From: Flavobacteriales bacterium
Lineage (GTDB): Bacteria > Bacteroidota > Bacteroidia > Flavobacteriales_D > Crocinitomicaceae
NCBI GenBank assembly: GCA_947497485.1
Contig: CANMHB010000016.1
Span: 1-64,000, forward strand
DNA: 64,000 bases
Direction of reading: 5' to 3'
In this document: one piece after another, positions 8,577 to 17,524 of the stretch
Position numbering within the stretch: position 1 is the stretch's first letter
Layout of the letters: the number at the start of each line of letters is the position of its first letter
Notes under the pieces: generated by a model
The model's input: the letters and a program-made list of their open reading frames with translations, nothing else
Told to the model about the DNA's origin: nothing
The model's database searches: none
Position numbers and translations under genes: made by a program

Positions 8577-9545
8577 TTAGATATCGAGATCATTTAAATT
8601 GATATCAGTAAATATAGTAGGGCTTCCCAATTCTCCCATGGTTATTTGAGATTCACTCGTTGGCTTAAAAACAGAACCTGTAAAAATTTCATCGTCTAAT
8701 TTAATAGACTTAATTCTTTGATTCAAAATTCTCGCTGTAGCATGTTTATTCGAAAAATTGAACTTCTCGTAATATTCATTAATGTTTTTTGAATTTGAAC
8801 AAAGAAAAGCCATCATTTCTTCATCATTCAGCATCCAATTTCTTCGGAGTTCATTGATTTTGCTAATTATCGAAGTTGATTTAAATCGCGCCAATAACTT
8901 ATATGCACCATAGGGGTCTTGAGTATTTACTTCCCCATTTGCATGTTTTGGAGTAAGAGTTTCGAAGGCTTTTTTGACATTATTTATAAAAGAAGTATCC
9001 AAGAGCTTATTTAATTTACTCTTGTTTAGTGTCCAATGTACGCATATATTAGCTAAAGCTTCCTCAGTTCGTCTGTTCTTTAAATTATAACCCAAGAACC
9101 ATTTTTTATTCCATTGAATAAATTCATCTTCTATTTTCAAATTATGCACTTCTGAATCAGCCCAATGGCAAAACCAGTGCCCTAATTCATGGATTAATAC
9201 AATAAAATTGACTGCGTCTTTGTCCAAATTAAATCGATGTGCAAACTCTTCAATTCGCTTCGAGTAGAGTATAATAGTTCCTTCTTGAGTGAAAATTTTC
9301 TTAGAAAACCGTTTAATACCCTTTGGTTTCTTTGTTTTAACGAAATCAGTATACACGCCGAGAATATCAATAGAAAAATCGATATTCCTATTTCTTTCAT
9401 TGTAAAAATTAAAATTATTTGGGTTGGCGTCATCCACGTATATTTCGGGGAGCCGATCAATCGTGAAATTTCCTTTGTTAAAAATTTTGGTTAGTTGATC
9501 AATTCCAGCCAAGTCGTTAGAGCTAAGTCGATACGGTCTTTTCAT
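8577..9545 (-). CDS. HExxH zinc metallopeptidase-like protein
   Basis: A 322-residue protein without signal peptide. 'FIVLIHELGHWFCHW' gives H119, E120 and H123 of a zincin active site, and 'RRTEEALAN' supplies a possible third ligand Glu at 161-162, about 38 residues later, as in gluzincin-like or ImmA/IrrE-type peptidases. No helix-turn-helix is visible, unlike many IrrE proteins. The C-terminal half is unassigned. The gene is convergent with the two unknown genes. In ImmA/IrrE systems the peptidase cleaves a repressor; whether this one does so is inference. Confidence 0.7.
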   Translation of the reverse strand: MKRPYRLSSNDLAGIDQLTKIFNKGNFTIDRLPEIYVDDANPNNFNFYNERNRNIDFSIDILGVYTDFVKTKKPKGIKRFSKKIFTQEGTIILYSKRIEEFAHRFNLDKDAVNFIVLIHELGHWFCHWADSEVHNLKIEDEFIQWNKKWFLGYNLKNRRTEEALANICVHWTLNKSKLNKLLDTSFINNVKKAFETLTPKHANGEVNTQDPYGAYKLLARFKSTSIISKINELRRNWMLNDEEMMAFLCSNSKNINEYYEKFNFSNKHATARILNQRIKSIKLDDEIFTGSVFKPTSESQITMGELGSPTIFTDINLNDLDI

Positions 9546-9657
9546 GATAATTTAATTTAAAAGATATTGTTCTATAAAGAATTCAGAATCAGAACTAAAA
9601 TTAACAAAAATAAATAATTTATTTCATGAAAAATTCAAACAGTAGGCAAAAAGAGAA

Positions 9658-10122
9658 TCATTTCACATAGGTTGAATTGCTCGCTAAAAACTCCCCAATC
9701 GCCAAAATCTGATTTTGAATTTCTGTAGCATCCGCGAGCCTGTTATCCTTTTCGTAGTTGTTTTTAATTTCATTCAGTAGTATCAATTTATTTCTGATAT
9801 CAATAACGAATTCATCGCGCAAAGCTTTATAAGCCGTTTTATCCGGATTGATGGCGCCGATTTCGTAAAGAATGGACAACAATAATTCGTGTTGCTCCAT
9901 GTTTTCAGGGGCAATTGGTAAGTTTCTTTTTTGATTTTGAAATACTTCGACCTGATTCAGAATAACATCTTGCAGTTTTTTTTCCTTTTCGCGCAAATCA
10001 GCTGCTTTTTCATAGTATTGATTCCGGATGACTTCTTTCTTTTCAATCACCAATTTTGCTAGTTCCAGTTTGATTTCTAGAATGTGCTGTTTGATCAAAT
10101 ATAATTTTTCTAAGTCGTTCAT
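9658..10122 (-). CDS. UVR-motif coiled-coil protein
   Basis: A 154-residue, strongly charged, helical protein. 'IRNQYYEKAADLREKEKKLQ' matches the UVR motif found in UvrB, UvrC and ClpC-type proteins, where it mediates protein contacts; a weaker second copy is 'NNYEKDNRLADATEIQNQ'. No catalytic domain is present, so it is probably an adaptor or regulator. It lies 23 bp after the 158-residue gene 10146-10622 on the same strand and so belongs to the WYL locus. Confidence 0.7.
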   Translation of the reverse strand: MNDLEKLYLIKQHILEIKLELAKLVIEKKEVIRNQYYEKAADLREKEKKLQDVILNQVEVFQNQKRNLPIAPENMEQHELLLSILYEIGAINPDKTAYKALRDEFVIDIRNKLILLNEIKNNYEKDNRLADATEIQNQILAIGEFLASNSTYVK

Positions 10123-10145
10123 GGTTTTATGTTTAAATTGTTTTT

Positions 10146-10622
10146 CTAGTTATTCGATCTTTCAACGTCCATTGGATGGGGAATTTTCATCCACTTTGAG
10201 TAATCCACTCCGTAAAAATTGAAATAGGTTCCAGCAGCCTCTTTTTCGATGATGTCAATCGTTTTTGTATCCATTGGCAAAGCAGGAAATATGAGCGAAT
10301 AAGTGTAGTATTCACCTTGGTGCTTGAAATAATGCTTTAATGGAGCAATTGGAATTCCGATGGCGCGGAGTAGGGTATACTTTGTCGTGGAACCAGTCGG
10401 ACGAATGAATGCGTTTCGTTCCATCTGAATCCAGCCACCGTTGATGTAAACCATAGATGATCGAAAGATGAAATCAATGCGTGTGTAATCATCCCCGAAT
10501 TCAATACTTTTCATTCGTAAGTCTTTGGTGTGATCCAATGCATCTGGATTCCAAAGTTTAATCACTTGAGGATCCGTTTGCTCACGAAAAACCTCAATCT
10601 TTTTCTTAATTGTCGTGTCCAT
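10146..10622 (-). CDS. Unknown protein, paralog A of the WYL locus
   Basis: A 158-residue soluble protein that I cannot assign to a family. It is clearly related to the product of 11739-12164: both have 'FxTRID'-like, 'GGWI', 'GxPIAPxxxHF', 'FxxLP' and 'FNxYxxD' blocks in the same order. The gene is divergent from the WYL regulator, with 126 bp between their starts, and is followed by the UVR-motif gene. The WYL protein probably controls it. The shared blocks suggest a small compact domain of about 120 residues. Confidence 0.65.
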   Translation of the reverse strand: MDTTIKKKIEVFREQTDPQVIKLWNPDALDHTKDLRMKSIEFGDDYTRIDFIFRSSMVYINGGWIQMERNAFIRPTGSTTKYTLLRAIGIPIAPLKHYFKHQGEYYTYSLIFPALPMDTKTIDIIEKEAAGTYFNFYGVDYSKWMKIPHPMDVERSNN

Positions 10623-10688
10623 AATTATAATTTTTCGTCAAAGCTATAAAAACAAAGCGCATTGAAAATACGGAATGAAAAAATAATG

Positions 10689-10696
10689 TATATTTG
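10689..10696 (+). promoter_or_regulatory. Likely -7 box of the WYL operon
   Basis: TATATTTG fits the Bacteroidota -7 element TAnnTTTG. A TTG lies at 10662-10664, 24 bp upstream, slightly further than usual. The WYL start codon is at 10749. Confidence 0.45.
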
Positions 10697-10748
10697 CCTC
10701 ATAATTTTTCTTAAAATTTTCTGATTTTAACCATTTTAAATTCGAAAT

Positions 10749-11738
10749 ATGCCCGTAAACAACAGTGCCTATCGACGTTACAAGGTGATTGATATGCTCT
10801 TGCGAAATAAAATGAAACCATTTCCAACGATGGATGATCTGATTGACGCTTGTTGGGAAAAGATGCAAGTTAAGACTACGTTGGAAACGATTCAGAAAGA
10901 CATTGCTCGTATGCGCATGTCGCCGCCCGATGGTTTTGATGCACCGATTTATTTCGACCGAAAGCACCTTGGTTATGCTTATCGCGATCCAAATTTTACC
11001 TTAACCGGAATTAATCTCAATCAGAGTGAAATTGATTCGATTAAGGAATCCATTGACTTGTTAAATAGTCTTGGAGGCACACGCGTGAAAGTCAAACTAA
11101 AAAATGCCATGGAAAAAGTGCTTTCAGCCGTGCTCGAGGAATACAATACTGAAAATGTTAAAATGCCTGTTATTCAAACGCATTTACCTCCACCGTCCAG
11201 GGGTTATGAACATGTGGATTTACTGTATCATGCTTGCCGCGACCGAGTACCTGTTAGTTTTATACATTATCAGTTCAAAAAACGTAAATTTTCAACCATA
11301 CTTTTTCATCCGTTCTGCATCAAAGAATTTGAAAACAGATGGTTCGTTATTGGTCATTCAGAAAAGGAGGGTCGCACGAAAACCTTTAGACTTGATAGCA
11401 TTTATTCACCTGTTTTATTGAAAAGGAAATTCATTCAAACAGATGCGAATGAGGTGGAGAGTGCGTTGAAGGATTATTATGGAGTCACACTTATAAATGA
11501 CGAAAACATAACAGTTCAAGAAATAGAAATAGAGGCAGATGCCGATACCACCTATCAATTTCAGGCGTATCCCATCCATGAATCTCAGGAAATTCGAAAA
11601 AATGAAAATGGTTCTTCTATTATCCGTTTTAGACTGATTCCTACAGAAGAATTGATTCGGTTATTTCTTTCATATGGAAAGCAGATCAGCGTGAAGAAAC
11701 CATTAGCACTTAAGAAACACATTCAACAATTGAAGTAA
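10749..11738 (+). CDS. WYL-domain transcriptional regulator
   Basis: A 329-residue protein with an N-terminal winged helix-turn-helix (about residues 5-75, including 'TLETIQKDIARMR'), a helical linker, a WYL domain at about 155-225 ('VPVSFIHYQFKKRK', 'ENRWFVIGHSE', 'KTFRLDSI') and a C-terminal WCX-like extension. WYL proteins bind ligands, often nucleic acids or nucleotides, and regulate DNA-damage and anti-phage genes in several bacteria. Here it is divergent from 10146-10622 and directly abuts 11739-12164, which are paralogs, so it probably controls both sides. Confidence 0.9.
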   Translation: MPVNNSAYRRYKVIDMLLRNKMKPFPTMDDLIDACWEKMQVKTTLETIQKDIARMRMSPPDGFDAPIYFDRKHLGYAYRDPNFTLTGINLNQSEIDSIKESIDLLNSLGGTRVKVKLKNAMEKVLSAVLEEYNTENVKMPVIQTHLPPPSRGYEHVDLLYHACRDRVPVSFIHYQFKKRKFSTILFHPFCIKEFENRWFVIGHSEKEGRTKTFRLDSIYSPVLLKRKFIQTDANEVESALKDYYGVTLINDENITVQEIEIEADADTTYQFQAYPIHESQEIRKNENGSSIIRFRLIPTEELIRLFLSYGKQISVKKPLALKKHIQQLK

Positions 11739-12164
11739 ATGAAAACAATGAATAAAAACCTACTATTAGATATTTCGGATTACAAGTCAAATACTGACAA
11801 TCCGCAACTTTTGCGTTTGTTTGTGAATTCCGAATTTACGCGCATTGATCTCGGTTACAATGCAAAATGGTATTACGAAAAAGGAGGTTGGATAGATATT
11901 TCACCGCAAACTTATCTGCATGTTTTGGGTAGTGAAAAAAAGTATATGTTTAAATCAGCAGAAGGGGTTCCAATTGCACCAGAAAAAAATCATTTTGAAT
12001 CAATTAAAGATTGGACATGCTTTTCCTTGTATTTCGAGCCTTTACCAATTCAAAACTTGCGCTTTCACATAATTGAATCTGAAAATCCAACTGACGATAA
12101 TTTCAATTATTACGACATTGATTTGGAAATGGAAGATGCAATGGCAATTATTGAATTGTCATAA
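11739..12164 (+). CDS. Unknown protein, paralog B of the WYL locus
   Basis: A 141-residue soluble protein sharing 'FTRIDLGY', 'GGWIDI', 'GVPIAPEKNHF', 'FEPLP' and 'FNYYDID' blocks with the product of 10146-10622. The ATG follows the WYL stop codon without a gap; a second ATG three codons later could also serve. The translation link to the regulator suggests that the two proteins are made together. The family is not recognised. Confidence 0.65.
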   Translation: MKTMNKNLLLDISDYKSNTDNPQLLRLFVNSEFTRIDLGYNAKWYYEKGGWIDISPQTYLHVLGSEKKYMFKSAEGVPIAPEKNHFESIKDWTCFSLYFEPLPIQNLRFHIIESENPTDDNFNYYDIDLEMEDAMAIIELS

Positions 12165-12214
12165 GCTTAACTAGTATACGAAATCCAAAACTAAACTTTC
12201 CTAAAATTTAATCT

Positions 12215-12574
12215 ATGAACAATATACTTGACAACGACCATTTCCGCGAAATTCTCCAAACTGTTGATGAAACCAAATTGACAGAAACAGCCATTTACTA
12301 TGTTCCCTTTACCATGCAACAACAAAGTTTGTTGAGCAACGAGGAATACTTTTATGATTGGTTGATGGGGAACTACGAAGATTTTGGTTTCAGCGAATCA
12401 GAAGATCCTGTACTCATACAAAGTGAAATGCAACTCTTCCTAAGTACCCAGACACGCGAAGAAAAATTCCACATCTACCGAGATTTCATGACGTCATATG
12501 GCATGATCGAAGATCTTCTTTACCTAAATCTAGACGAGCGCCAGGAATTGTTGATGGAGTTGGGGGTGGGTTAG
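12215..12574 (+). CDS. Small acidic protein of unknown function
   Basis: A 119-residue, strongly acidic and Leu-rich protein without signal peptide, membrane segment or known motif. It lies 50 bp after paralog B on the same strand and is probably the last gene of the WYL transcript. The next gene, an ADP-ribosylglycohydrolase, is convergent 27 bp away. Confidence 0.55.
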   Translation: MNNILDNDHFREILQTVDETKLTETAIYYVPFTMQQQSLLSNEEYFYDWLMGNYEDFGFSESEDPVLIQSEMQLFLSTQTREEKFHIYRDFMTSYGMIEDLLYLNLDERQELLMELGVG

Positions 12575-12601
12575 AGGATCGCTTAGTAAGACGATTCGCT
12601 G

Positions 12602-13384
12602 CTAAGTTTGAGGTTCGCTTTTTTTGCTTCGAAAATGCGTGATTAGCATTGTCATTTCTGATGTCAAAAAAGAGTAAATGTTGGTTTCCAATTCAGGAGA
12701 AATATCATTGTAGAAGGCTTCGGCTATTCCACCTGCGATACAGGCTTGCGTATCCGTGTCGCCATTCAAATAAACTGCTTTTCGAATCGCGTCTTCGGTA
12801 CCAGTACTTTCAAGAAAACATATTATCGCTTCAGGAACTGATCCTTGTGAGGTCATGTCAAATTTATAATTGATTGAAATTTGATTTAGCGTCCTATTCA
12901 GGTCAAATGAAAATTGACTTTGAATGTAATCCTTGATTTCTTGTTTGGAACGGTTTAATCGAGACATATAGACCGCTGCTGCAACTGCCTGTGCTCCTTT
13001 AATTCCCTCTGGGTGATCATGTGTGACTATAGCACTATTTTTAGCTAATTCAAGGCAATGCTCAAGTGATTTTGAAAGCCAACCAACTGGTCCGCTTCTC
13101 ATTGCAGCACCATTTCCAAAACTTTGATAGGGCTCAGGGTTGGAGCAAGCTAACCAATATTCAAAGTCCTTACTGAAACCAGCTCTCGGGTATTTCCTCC
13201 CCCAATCTAAATAAGCTTCTTTAAATGTTTTATTATTGATTAGTGCATCGGCTGTGGCAATGCTAAGCACTGTATCATCTGTAAACTTTGCATTGGGATG
13301 AAATAAATGAAACCCTTCGATTGCTCTATGAAAAGGTTTTTCATAAACTGAACCAACAATATCTCCAAAAATCCCTCCTAGCAT
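12602..13384 (-). CDS. ADP-ribosylglycohydrolase family protein
   Basis: A 260-residue protein of the DraG/ARH fold. Metal-binding motifs are visible: 'GGIFGDIVGSVYE' at the start, 'FTDDTVLSIATADAL' at about 33, and 'YLNGDTDTQACIAGGIAEA' near the C-terminus. The family removes ADP-ribose from proteins or small molecules with two Mg ions. The length is normal for the single-domain type. It stands alone next to the WYL locus; a link to it is possible but not shown. Confidence 0.9.
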   Translation of the reverse strand: MLGGIFGDIVGSVYEKPFHRAIEGFHLFHPNAKFTDDTVLSIATADALINNKTFKEAYLDWGRKYPRAGFSKDFEYWLACSNPEPYQSFGNGAAMRSGPVGWLSKSLEHCLELAKNSAIVTHDHPEGIKGAQAVAAAVYMSRLNRSKQEIKDYIQSQFSFDLNRTLNQISINYKFDMTSQGSVPEAIICFLESTGTEDAIRKAVYLNGDTDTQACIAGGIAEAFYNDISPELETNIYSFLTSEMTMLITHFRSKKSEPQT

Positions 13385-13420
13385 TCGACTTAAAATTTAA
13401 ACAATTTAAGAGTAAATATT

Positions 13421-14029
13421 TTAAAAACTTGGAGTCCCAATAAAACGGTAATTTTTAATTGTATTCAAATGAAATCCTAATCCTGCAGAAAAAATAAGTT
13501 CATCCATTCGTTGAGCTCCAAAAACAAGTCCTCGCGTGGCAGAATTTACATAGGTTACATCGGCAAAAAAATGAAAGTATTTCCAAATATAAAAAGTGGT
13601 TCCTACCTTTAAAGAAAATGATGGAGCAACGGAAAATTTATTTCCTTGATTGTAACTATGATAGTATTGCATAAATGTCATTCCGTGTTGTGCACCTAAA
13701 TAAAATTTAAGATTTTTTTTACCAAAATGACGGAAAGCGCCAAAATACAATCGATTCATAAAAAGTGGTTCAAGCAAACTAGCATCCGAATAACTTGCAT
13801 CGACGAATTGAAACACATCACCGCGCAAGCTATATCGATCGTTTAAAGCGTACTCTAAAAAACCGGAAATATAAATGGAATTTGCTTTATTCTGAAGCAT
13901 TTTACCAGGAGAAATAGTTGCTGAAGCTTTAAGCAAACCACGTTTAAAATAGTCTTCTTCTGGTTTTTCATTTTGAGCAATTACCACACTTGATGACAAA
14001 AGAAACATCAGACAAAATGTTTTTACCAT
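13421..14029 (-). CDS. Secreted outer-membrane barrel-like protein
   Basis: A 202-residue protein with a signal peptide (MVKTFCLMFLLSSSVVIAQ) and alternating aromatic strands, such as 'RLYFGAFRHFGKKNLKFYLG' and 'YFHFFADVTYV', ending with an aromatic residue. This is typical of a small outer-membrane beta-barrel. It overlaps the upstream gene 14023-14622 by 7 bp. No specific family is recognised. Confidence 0.6.
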   Translation of the reverse strand: MVKTFCLMFLLSSSVVIAQNEKPEEDYFKRGLLKASATISPGKMLQNKANSIYISGFLEYALNDRYSLRGDVFQFVDASYSDASLLEPLFMNRLYFGAFRHFGKKNLKFYLGAQHGMTFMQYYHSYNQGNKFSVAPSFSLKVGTTFYIWKYFHFFADVTYVNSATRGLVFGAQRMDELIFSAGLGFHLNTIKNYRFIGTPSF

Positions 14030-14622
14030 AGTTCTCCAATTTTATAGTTAATGCCAAATGTTAATAAAACATGTCCTTCAAGGCTCGCGCCGTGTGATTC
14101 AGTGATGATCAAATTCTGTCCATCTGCCTCCGCGTGAATATGATTACCCAAATGAATCATATATTGAGCAAGCATCGTTAAATCAAGCTTTTGAGTCAAA
14201 TTCAAATGTGTTCCAATTCCACCTTGAACCGCTGAGCTCCATCGCTCATCGAAATTAGCAGGATTAAAGTTTGATTCAAACCGCGTATAATCGAAGCAGT
14301 GTCCAGCTAGAAAAAATGGCTTCAATAAAATTGATCTTTTGTCATTTAGATATGGGTAGAACAAAACACTCCATCCAATGTGGTAGTCCGTTCGATTGCC
14401 AACTGTTCCGATGTCACTAGTCAAATAATCGAAGAACCAATCTGAATTTACGCGATCTGCAAATTGCAAGCGAAACTGCCCACCAAGTCCGGTACCTAAA
14501 TTATCAGTTCCTCCATCATTGAATAATGAAACGGTTGTTCTTCCGCCAAGTGAAATCATTCCAGACTGAGCAATGGAGGCTGTCAGCGAAAAAGTTGTAA
14601 GAATGCAATAGATTAACTTCAT
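14023..14622 (-). CDS. Secreted outer-membrane barrel-like protein
   Basis: A 199-residue protein with a signal peptide (MKLIYCILTTFSLTASIAQ) and beta-rich sequence with many aromatic and Gly residues, ending in 'LLTFGINYKIGELW'. It looks like an 8-strand barrel. It starts 4 bp after the stop of the subtilase gene and overlaps the next gene, so the three genes form an operon. Confidence 0.6.
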   Translation of the reverse strand: MKLIYCILTTFSLTASIAQSGMISLGGRTTVSLFNDGGTDNLGTGLGGQFRLQFADRVNSDWFFDYLTSDIGTVGNRTDYHIGWSVLFYPYLNDKRSILLKPFFLAGHCFDYTRFESNFNPANFDERWSSAVQGGIGTHLNLTQKLDLTMLAQYMIHLGNHIHAEADGQNLIITESHGASLEGHVLLTFGINYKIGELW

Positions 14623-14626
14623 CCAA

Positions 14627-17410
14627 TTAGTTTTTTATGAAGAAAAATGAACGCGAATTTGGTATGTTTTTCTGAACTAAATAATACAATCCAGATGCAA
14701 AATTCGAGGTATTCAGAATAAACTCTTTGTCAATTTTTAAATCTGTTATTTCTTTCCCTTCGATTGAATAGCAAATTAATTCAACTGGGCTGGAAGTAGA
14801 AATATAAAGATTCTCTTGAACAGGATTTGGGAAAAGTTTTATTTCCAATATCTGCTCTACAATTTCAACATTATCATAAACTGTAATTAAAGATGAGTCG
14901 GACGAAATACACCCATTAGCATCAACAATCGAGTATACAATATAGTGATCTCCTGGTCCAGCTAATCCCGGATGAAAACTCGTTCCAATGATTCCTGAAC
15001 CTGAATAAGTTCCGCCATTTGGATTTCCGGCTGAAACATTGAATGCTAAATCTTGGGTTCCAATAGTTGAAACGGATTCACTGTAAGAAACAGGTTGTAC
15101 GGTAAAGAAATCGATAAAGCAGGAATCTTTTGCTGAACATCCGTTGCTATTTATTCCTGTAACGGCATAATATCCAGAATTAACAGGTAAAAATGGTGTG
15201 TTGTTCTGAATACCTTGATTCCATGAGTATGTAGTTGCTTCACCTGTGCCGATGAGGGTGATACTAGTTGCTGGACAAATGATTCGATTTGGACCTGCAT
15301 CAACATAAGGTAAAGGATATGAAGTTAAATTTTTTGTAGCTTTCGTTCTACATCCCAAATTATCAGTAAGTGTAACTGAATATCCACCTGGAATTGCCGT
15401 ATTTATTGAATTCGATTGAAATCCGTTAGACCATAAGATAGATACTGGAGTCATTGAAGTTGTATAACCCAATGAAACGGTAGTTCCTGCGCAAATTCCG
15501 GAAGGTCCAGAAATAAATACAGGTTGATGTTTTTGCAAAATAGCTTCATGTGCGTTGACTTTTCCATAACCGTAACCAAAATTGGGAGTAATCCCTGTTT
15601 GGAAATCAGACATAGCGCTGTTTGAAATATCGGTTTTAAAATCCGCATAAGTTGCCTTATGACATTTTTGTAAATACAGGGCAGCTATCCCCGCTACGAC
15701 TGGAGAAGCCATAGAGGTCCCACCATTTCTTGCATGAAAACCACCTTGATCAATAGAAGGATTATTGACAGCATTCGATAAAAATGCCAAAGGTGCTGAA
15801 GCCAATGTAAGATCTCCACTTGCCGAAACATCGGGTTTAACAATTCCATTTCGACTTGGTCCCTTGCTACTTGATTCAGCTAATTGGCCAACTGCAACAG
15901 TTGAACTTGGTGTGTAAACGTTGTTATTTTTATCTAGGTAATTTAAGCGATTTCGAATGTTTCCAACTGAAATTACTTTATCCGAACAATTCCATGAAGA
16001 AACAATTGACTGCAGGCTATCTGGCATTACATAGTTTTCAATTTCAGGCATAATTTGAAGGGAAGGAATTGTGGTTTCAAAATCGCTCAGTTTTTGCCAA
16101 GAACCTCCCCATACATCGAACGAGCCTGAACCAAAGGTTTCAAAGCGGTATAAAAAGTTAAGGGAATCGATTGTTCTAAAAACAACTTGCATGTGAAAAT
16201 TGCTTCCTTCAAATTCTCTGAAAGTCTCTATCAAAGCAAGTCGATTTCCAGATGAACTATAAAGTGTATCGTAAATCATTGGAAATGTCTGGGAATCCTC
16301 TAAAAAATGATGAAAGTTTGTGCGACCTCTAAAGCCGTAGGTCGGATCAGGTAAATCAGCTCCGAATGCAAAATTTACATTAGCTTCCGACGAATCGGCC
16401 CATAAATCAAATAGAATTTTATTGTTTCCAACATAGGTTACGCCTGGATTGTTTTTGTTCCAAAAAAAGGAAGTGTCTTGATCCACATTAACTTGAACAT
16501 GAAATTTACCCTTGTCTCCAGCGTTTCCAGCAGCACAAATCACAATACGCCCTTCTTTAGCTTCAAGCAACGAGTCAATATACTCCGCAGCTGGATCTTT
16601 TCCGTCATGACTTCCTAGGTAGCCACCAAGGGATAGGTTAATAACTGCAGGTTTTCCCAGTGAATCTGCTACTCGAAATATGTAATCGCAAGCATCAGCT
16701 ATGGAAAGACTCCAATTTTGTAGGTTGAAATTTGTCTCAACAATTATAATATCGGCTTCTGGTGCTACACCTTTATTTTTGTTATTTGCTCTTCCATTTC
16801 CGCTAGCAATACCAGAAACAGTTGTCCCATGAATAGTTCCTGATTCAAGCGCCGTACAAGTGCCATTATTTATGGATGAACTATCCCAAACGACACCGTA
16901 ATTGTATGGTTGAGGTGGATTGGTACCATTTGTTGTATGATCCCAATAACGAAGCACTCTTGTTTTTCCGGATTGTAATTTAAAGTCAGGGTGATTGAAA
17001 TCAATTCCTTGATCAACGATTCCAATAATTACTCCTTTCCCAGTATAGGAAGTGTCTAGATTTACTCCTTGATGCACGAGATTTATTTTATGTCGAACAA
17101 TTGAAGAATCGGATAATGAGGTTGGATTCGTAAACTCAAAATAAAAGTTTTTTAGCGCTTTTTCGCTTTTATTTTCTCTCAGCCAAGTTGAATTTGCAGT
17201 GAAGTATAACCAATTTTTTGTTTGGTATTTGATGGTAATATTCTGTTGTGTTAAAAAGTCTCTTGTTTCTCTATTATTTGGAAGACAAGAGCTTATTAAT
17301 TCATTTGTTTCACCATTCAAATAATCCCTTAAATTCAAGAAGTTGTTTTGTCCAATTGCAGGTAAACAAAGTGAAAAAAAGGCAACAATAAAGAAAATTA
17401 GCGCTTTCAT
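14627..17410 (-). CDS. S8 subtilisin-like protease with T9SS type A sorting domain
   Basis: A 927-residue secreted protein. A signal peptide (residues 1-20) is followed by the peptidase S8 domain with Asp 133 (IVDQGID), His 194 (GTIHGTTVSG), oxyanion Asn 295 (AAGNAG) and Ser 566 (GTSMASP), an insertion of about 200 residues before the Ser, then Cys-containing Ig-like segments, and finally 'LFPNPVQENLYIS' through 'FASGLYYLV', a T9SS type A sorting domain. It should be secreted through T9SS and attached or released after removal of the tail. It heads the operon with the two barrel-like genes. The family degrades proteins; the substrate is unknown. Confidence 0.95.
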   Translation of the reverse strand: MKALIFFIVAFFSLCLPAIGQNNFLNLRDYLNGETNELISSCLPNNRETRDFLTQQNITIKYQTKNWLYFTANSTWLRENKSEKALKNFYFEFTNPTSLSDSSIVRHKINLVHQGVNLDTSYTGKGVIIGIVDQGIDFNHPDFKLQSGKTRVLRYWDHTTNGTNPPQPYNYGVVWDSSSINNGTCTALESGTIHGTTVSGIASGNGRANNKNKGVAPEADIIIVETNFNLQNWSLSIADACDYIFRVADSLGKPAVINLSLGGYLGSHDGKDPAAEYIDSLLEAKEGRIVICAAGNAGDKGKFHVQVNVDQDTSFFWNKNNPGVTYVGNNKILFDLWADSSEANVNFAFGADLPDPTYGFRGRTNFHHFLEDSQTFPMIYDTLYSSSGNRLALIETFREFEGSNFHMQVVFRTIDSLNFLYRFETFGSGSFDVWGGSWQKLSDFETTIPSLQIMPEIENYVMPDSLQSIVSSWNCSDKVISVGNIRNRLNYLDKNNNVYTPSSTVAVGQLAESSSKGPSRNGIVKPDVSASGDLTLASAPLAFLSNAVNNPSIDQGGFHARNGGTSMASPVVAGIAALYLQKCHKATYADFKTDISNSAMSDFQTGITPNFGYGYGKVNAHEAILQKHQPVFISGPSGICAGTTVSLGYTTSMTPVSILWSNGFQSNSINTAIPGGYSVTLTDNLGCRTKATKNLTSYPLPYVDAGPNRIICPATSITLIGTGEATTYSWNQGIQNNTPFLPVNSGYYAVTGINSNGCSAKDSCFIDFFTVQPVSYSESVSTIGTQDLAFNVSAGNPNGGTYSGSGIIGTSFHPGLAGPGDHYIVYSIVDANGCISSDSSLITVYDNVEIVEQILEIKLFPNPVQENLYISTSSPVELICYSIEGKEITDLKIDKEFILNTSNFASGLYYLVQKNIPNSRSFFFIKN

Positions 17411-17512
17411 AAATCATTTTTAAAATGAGAAACTACTACGAATTTAAGAACTTTACTCGGTTTTTTAGTTATTGATTCTGCAACGTCTTTCAACTTTTTG
17501 GTTATATTTGAA

Positions 17513-17520
17513 AAAAACTA
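17513..17520 (+). promoter_or_regulatory. -7 box in front of the second subtilase
   Basis: TATATTTG fits TAnnTTTG and lies 4 bases before the ATG at 17525, so any leader would be very short or absent. No clear -33 TTTG is seen at the usual distance. Confidence 0.35.
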
Positions 17521-17524
17521 ATTT

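Noticed and set aside
6500..12574. Prophage
   Set aside because: No capsid, terminase, portal or integrase gene is visible; only an att-like repeat and accessory genes.
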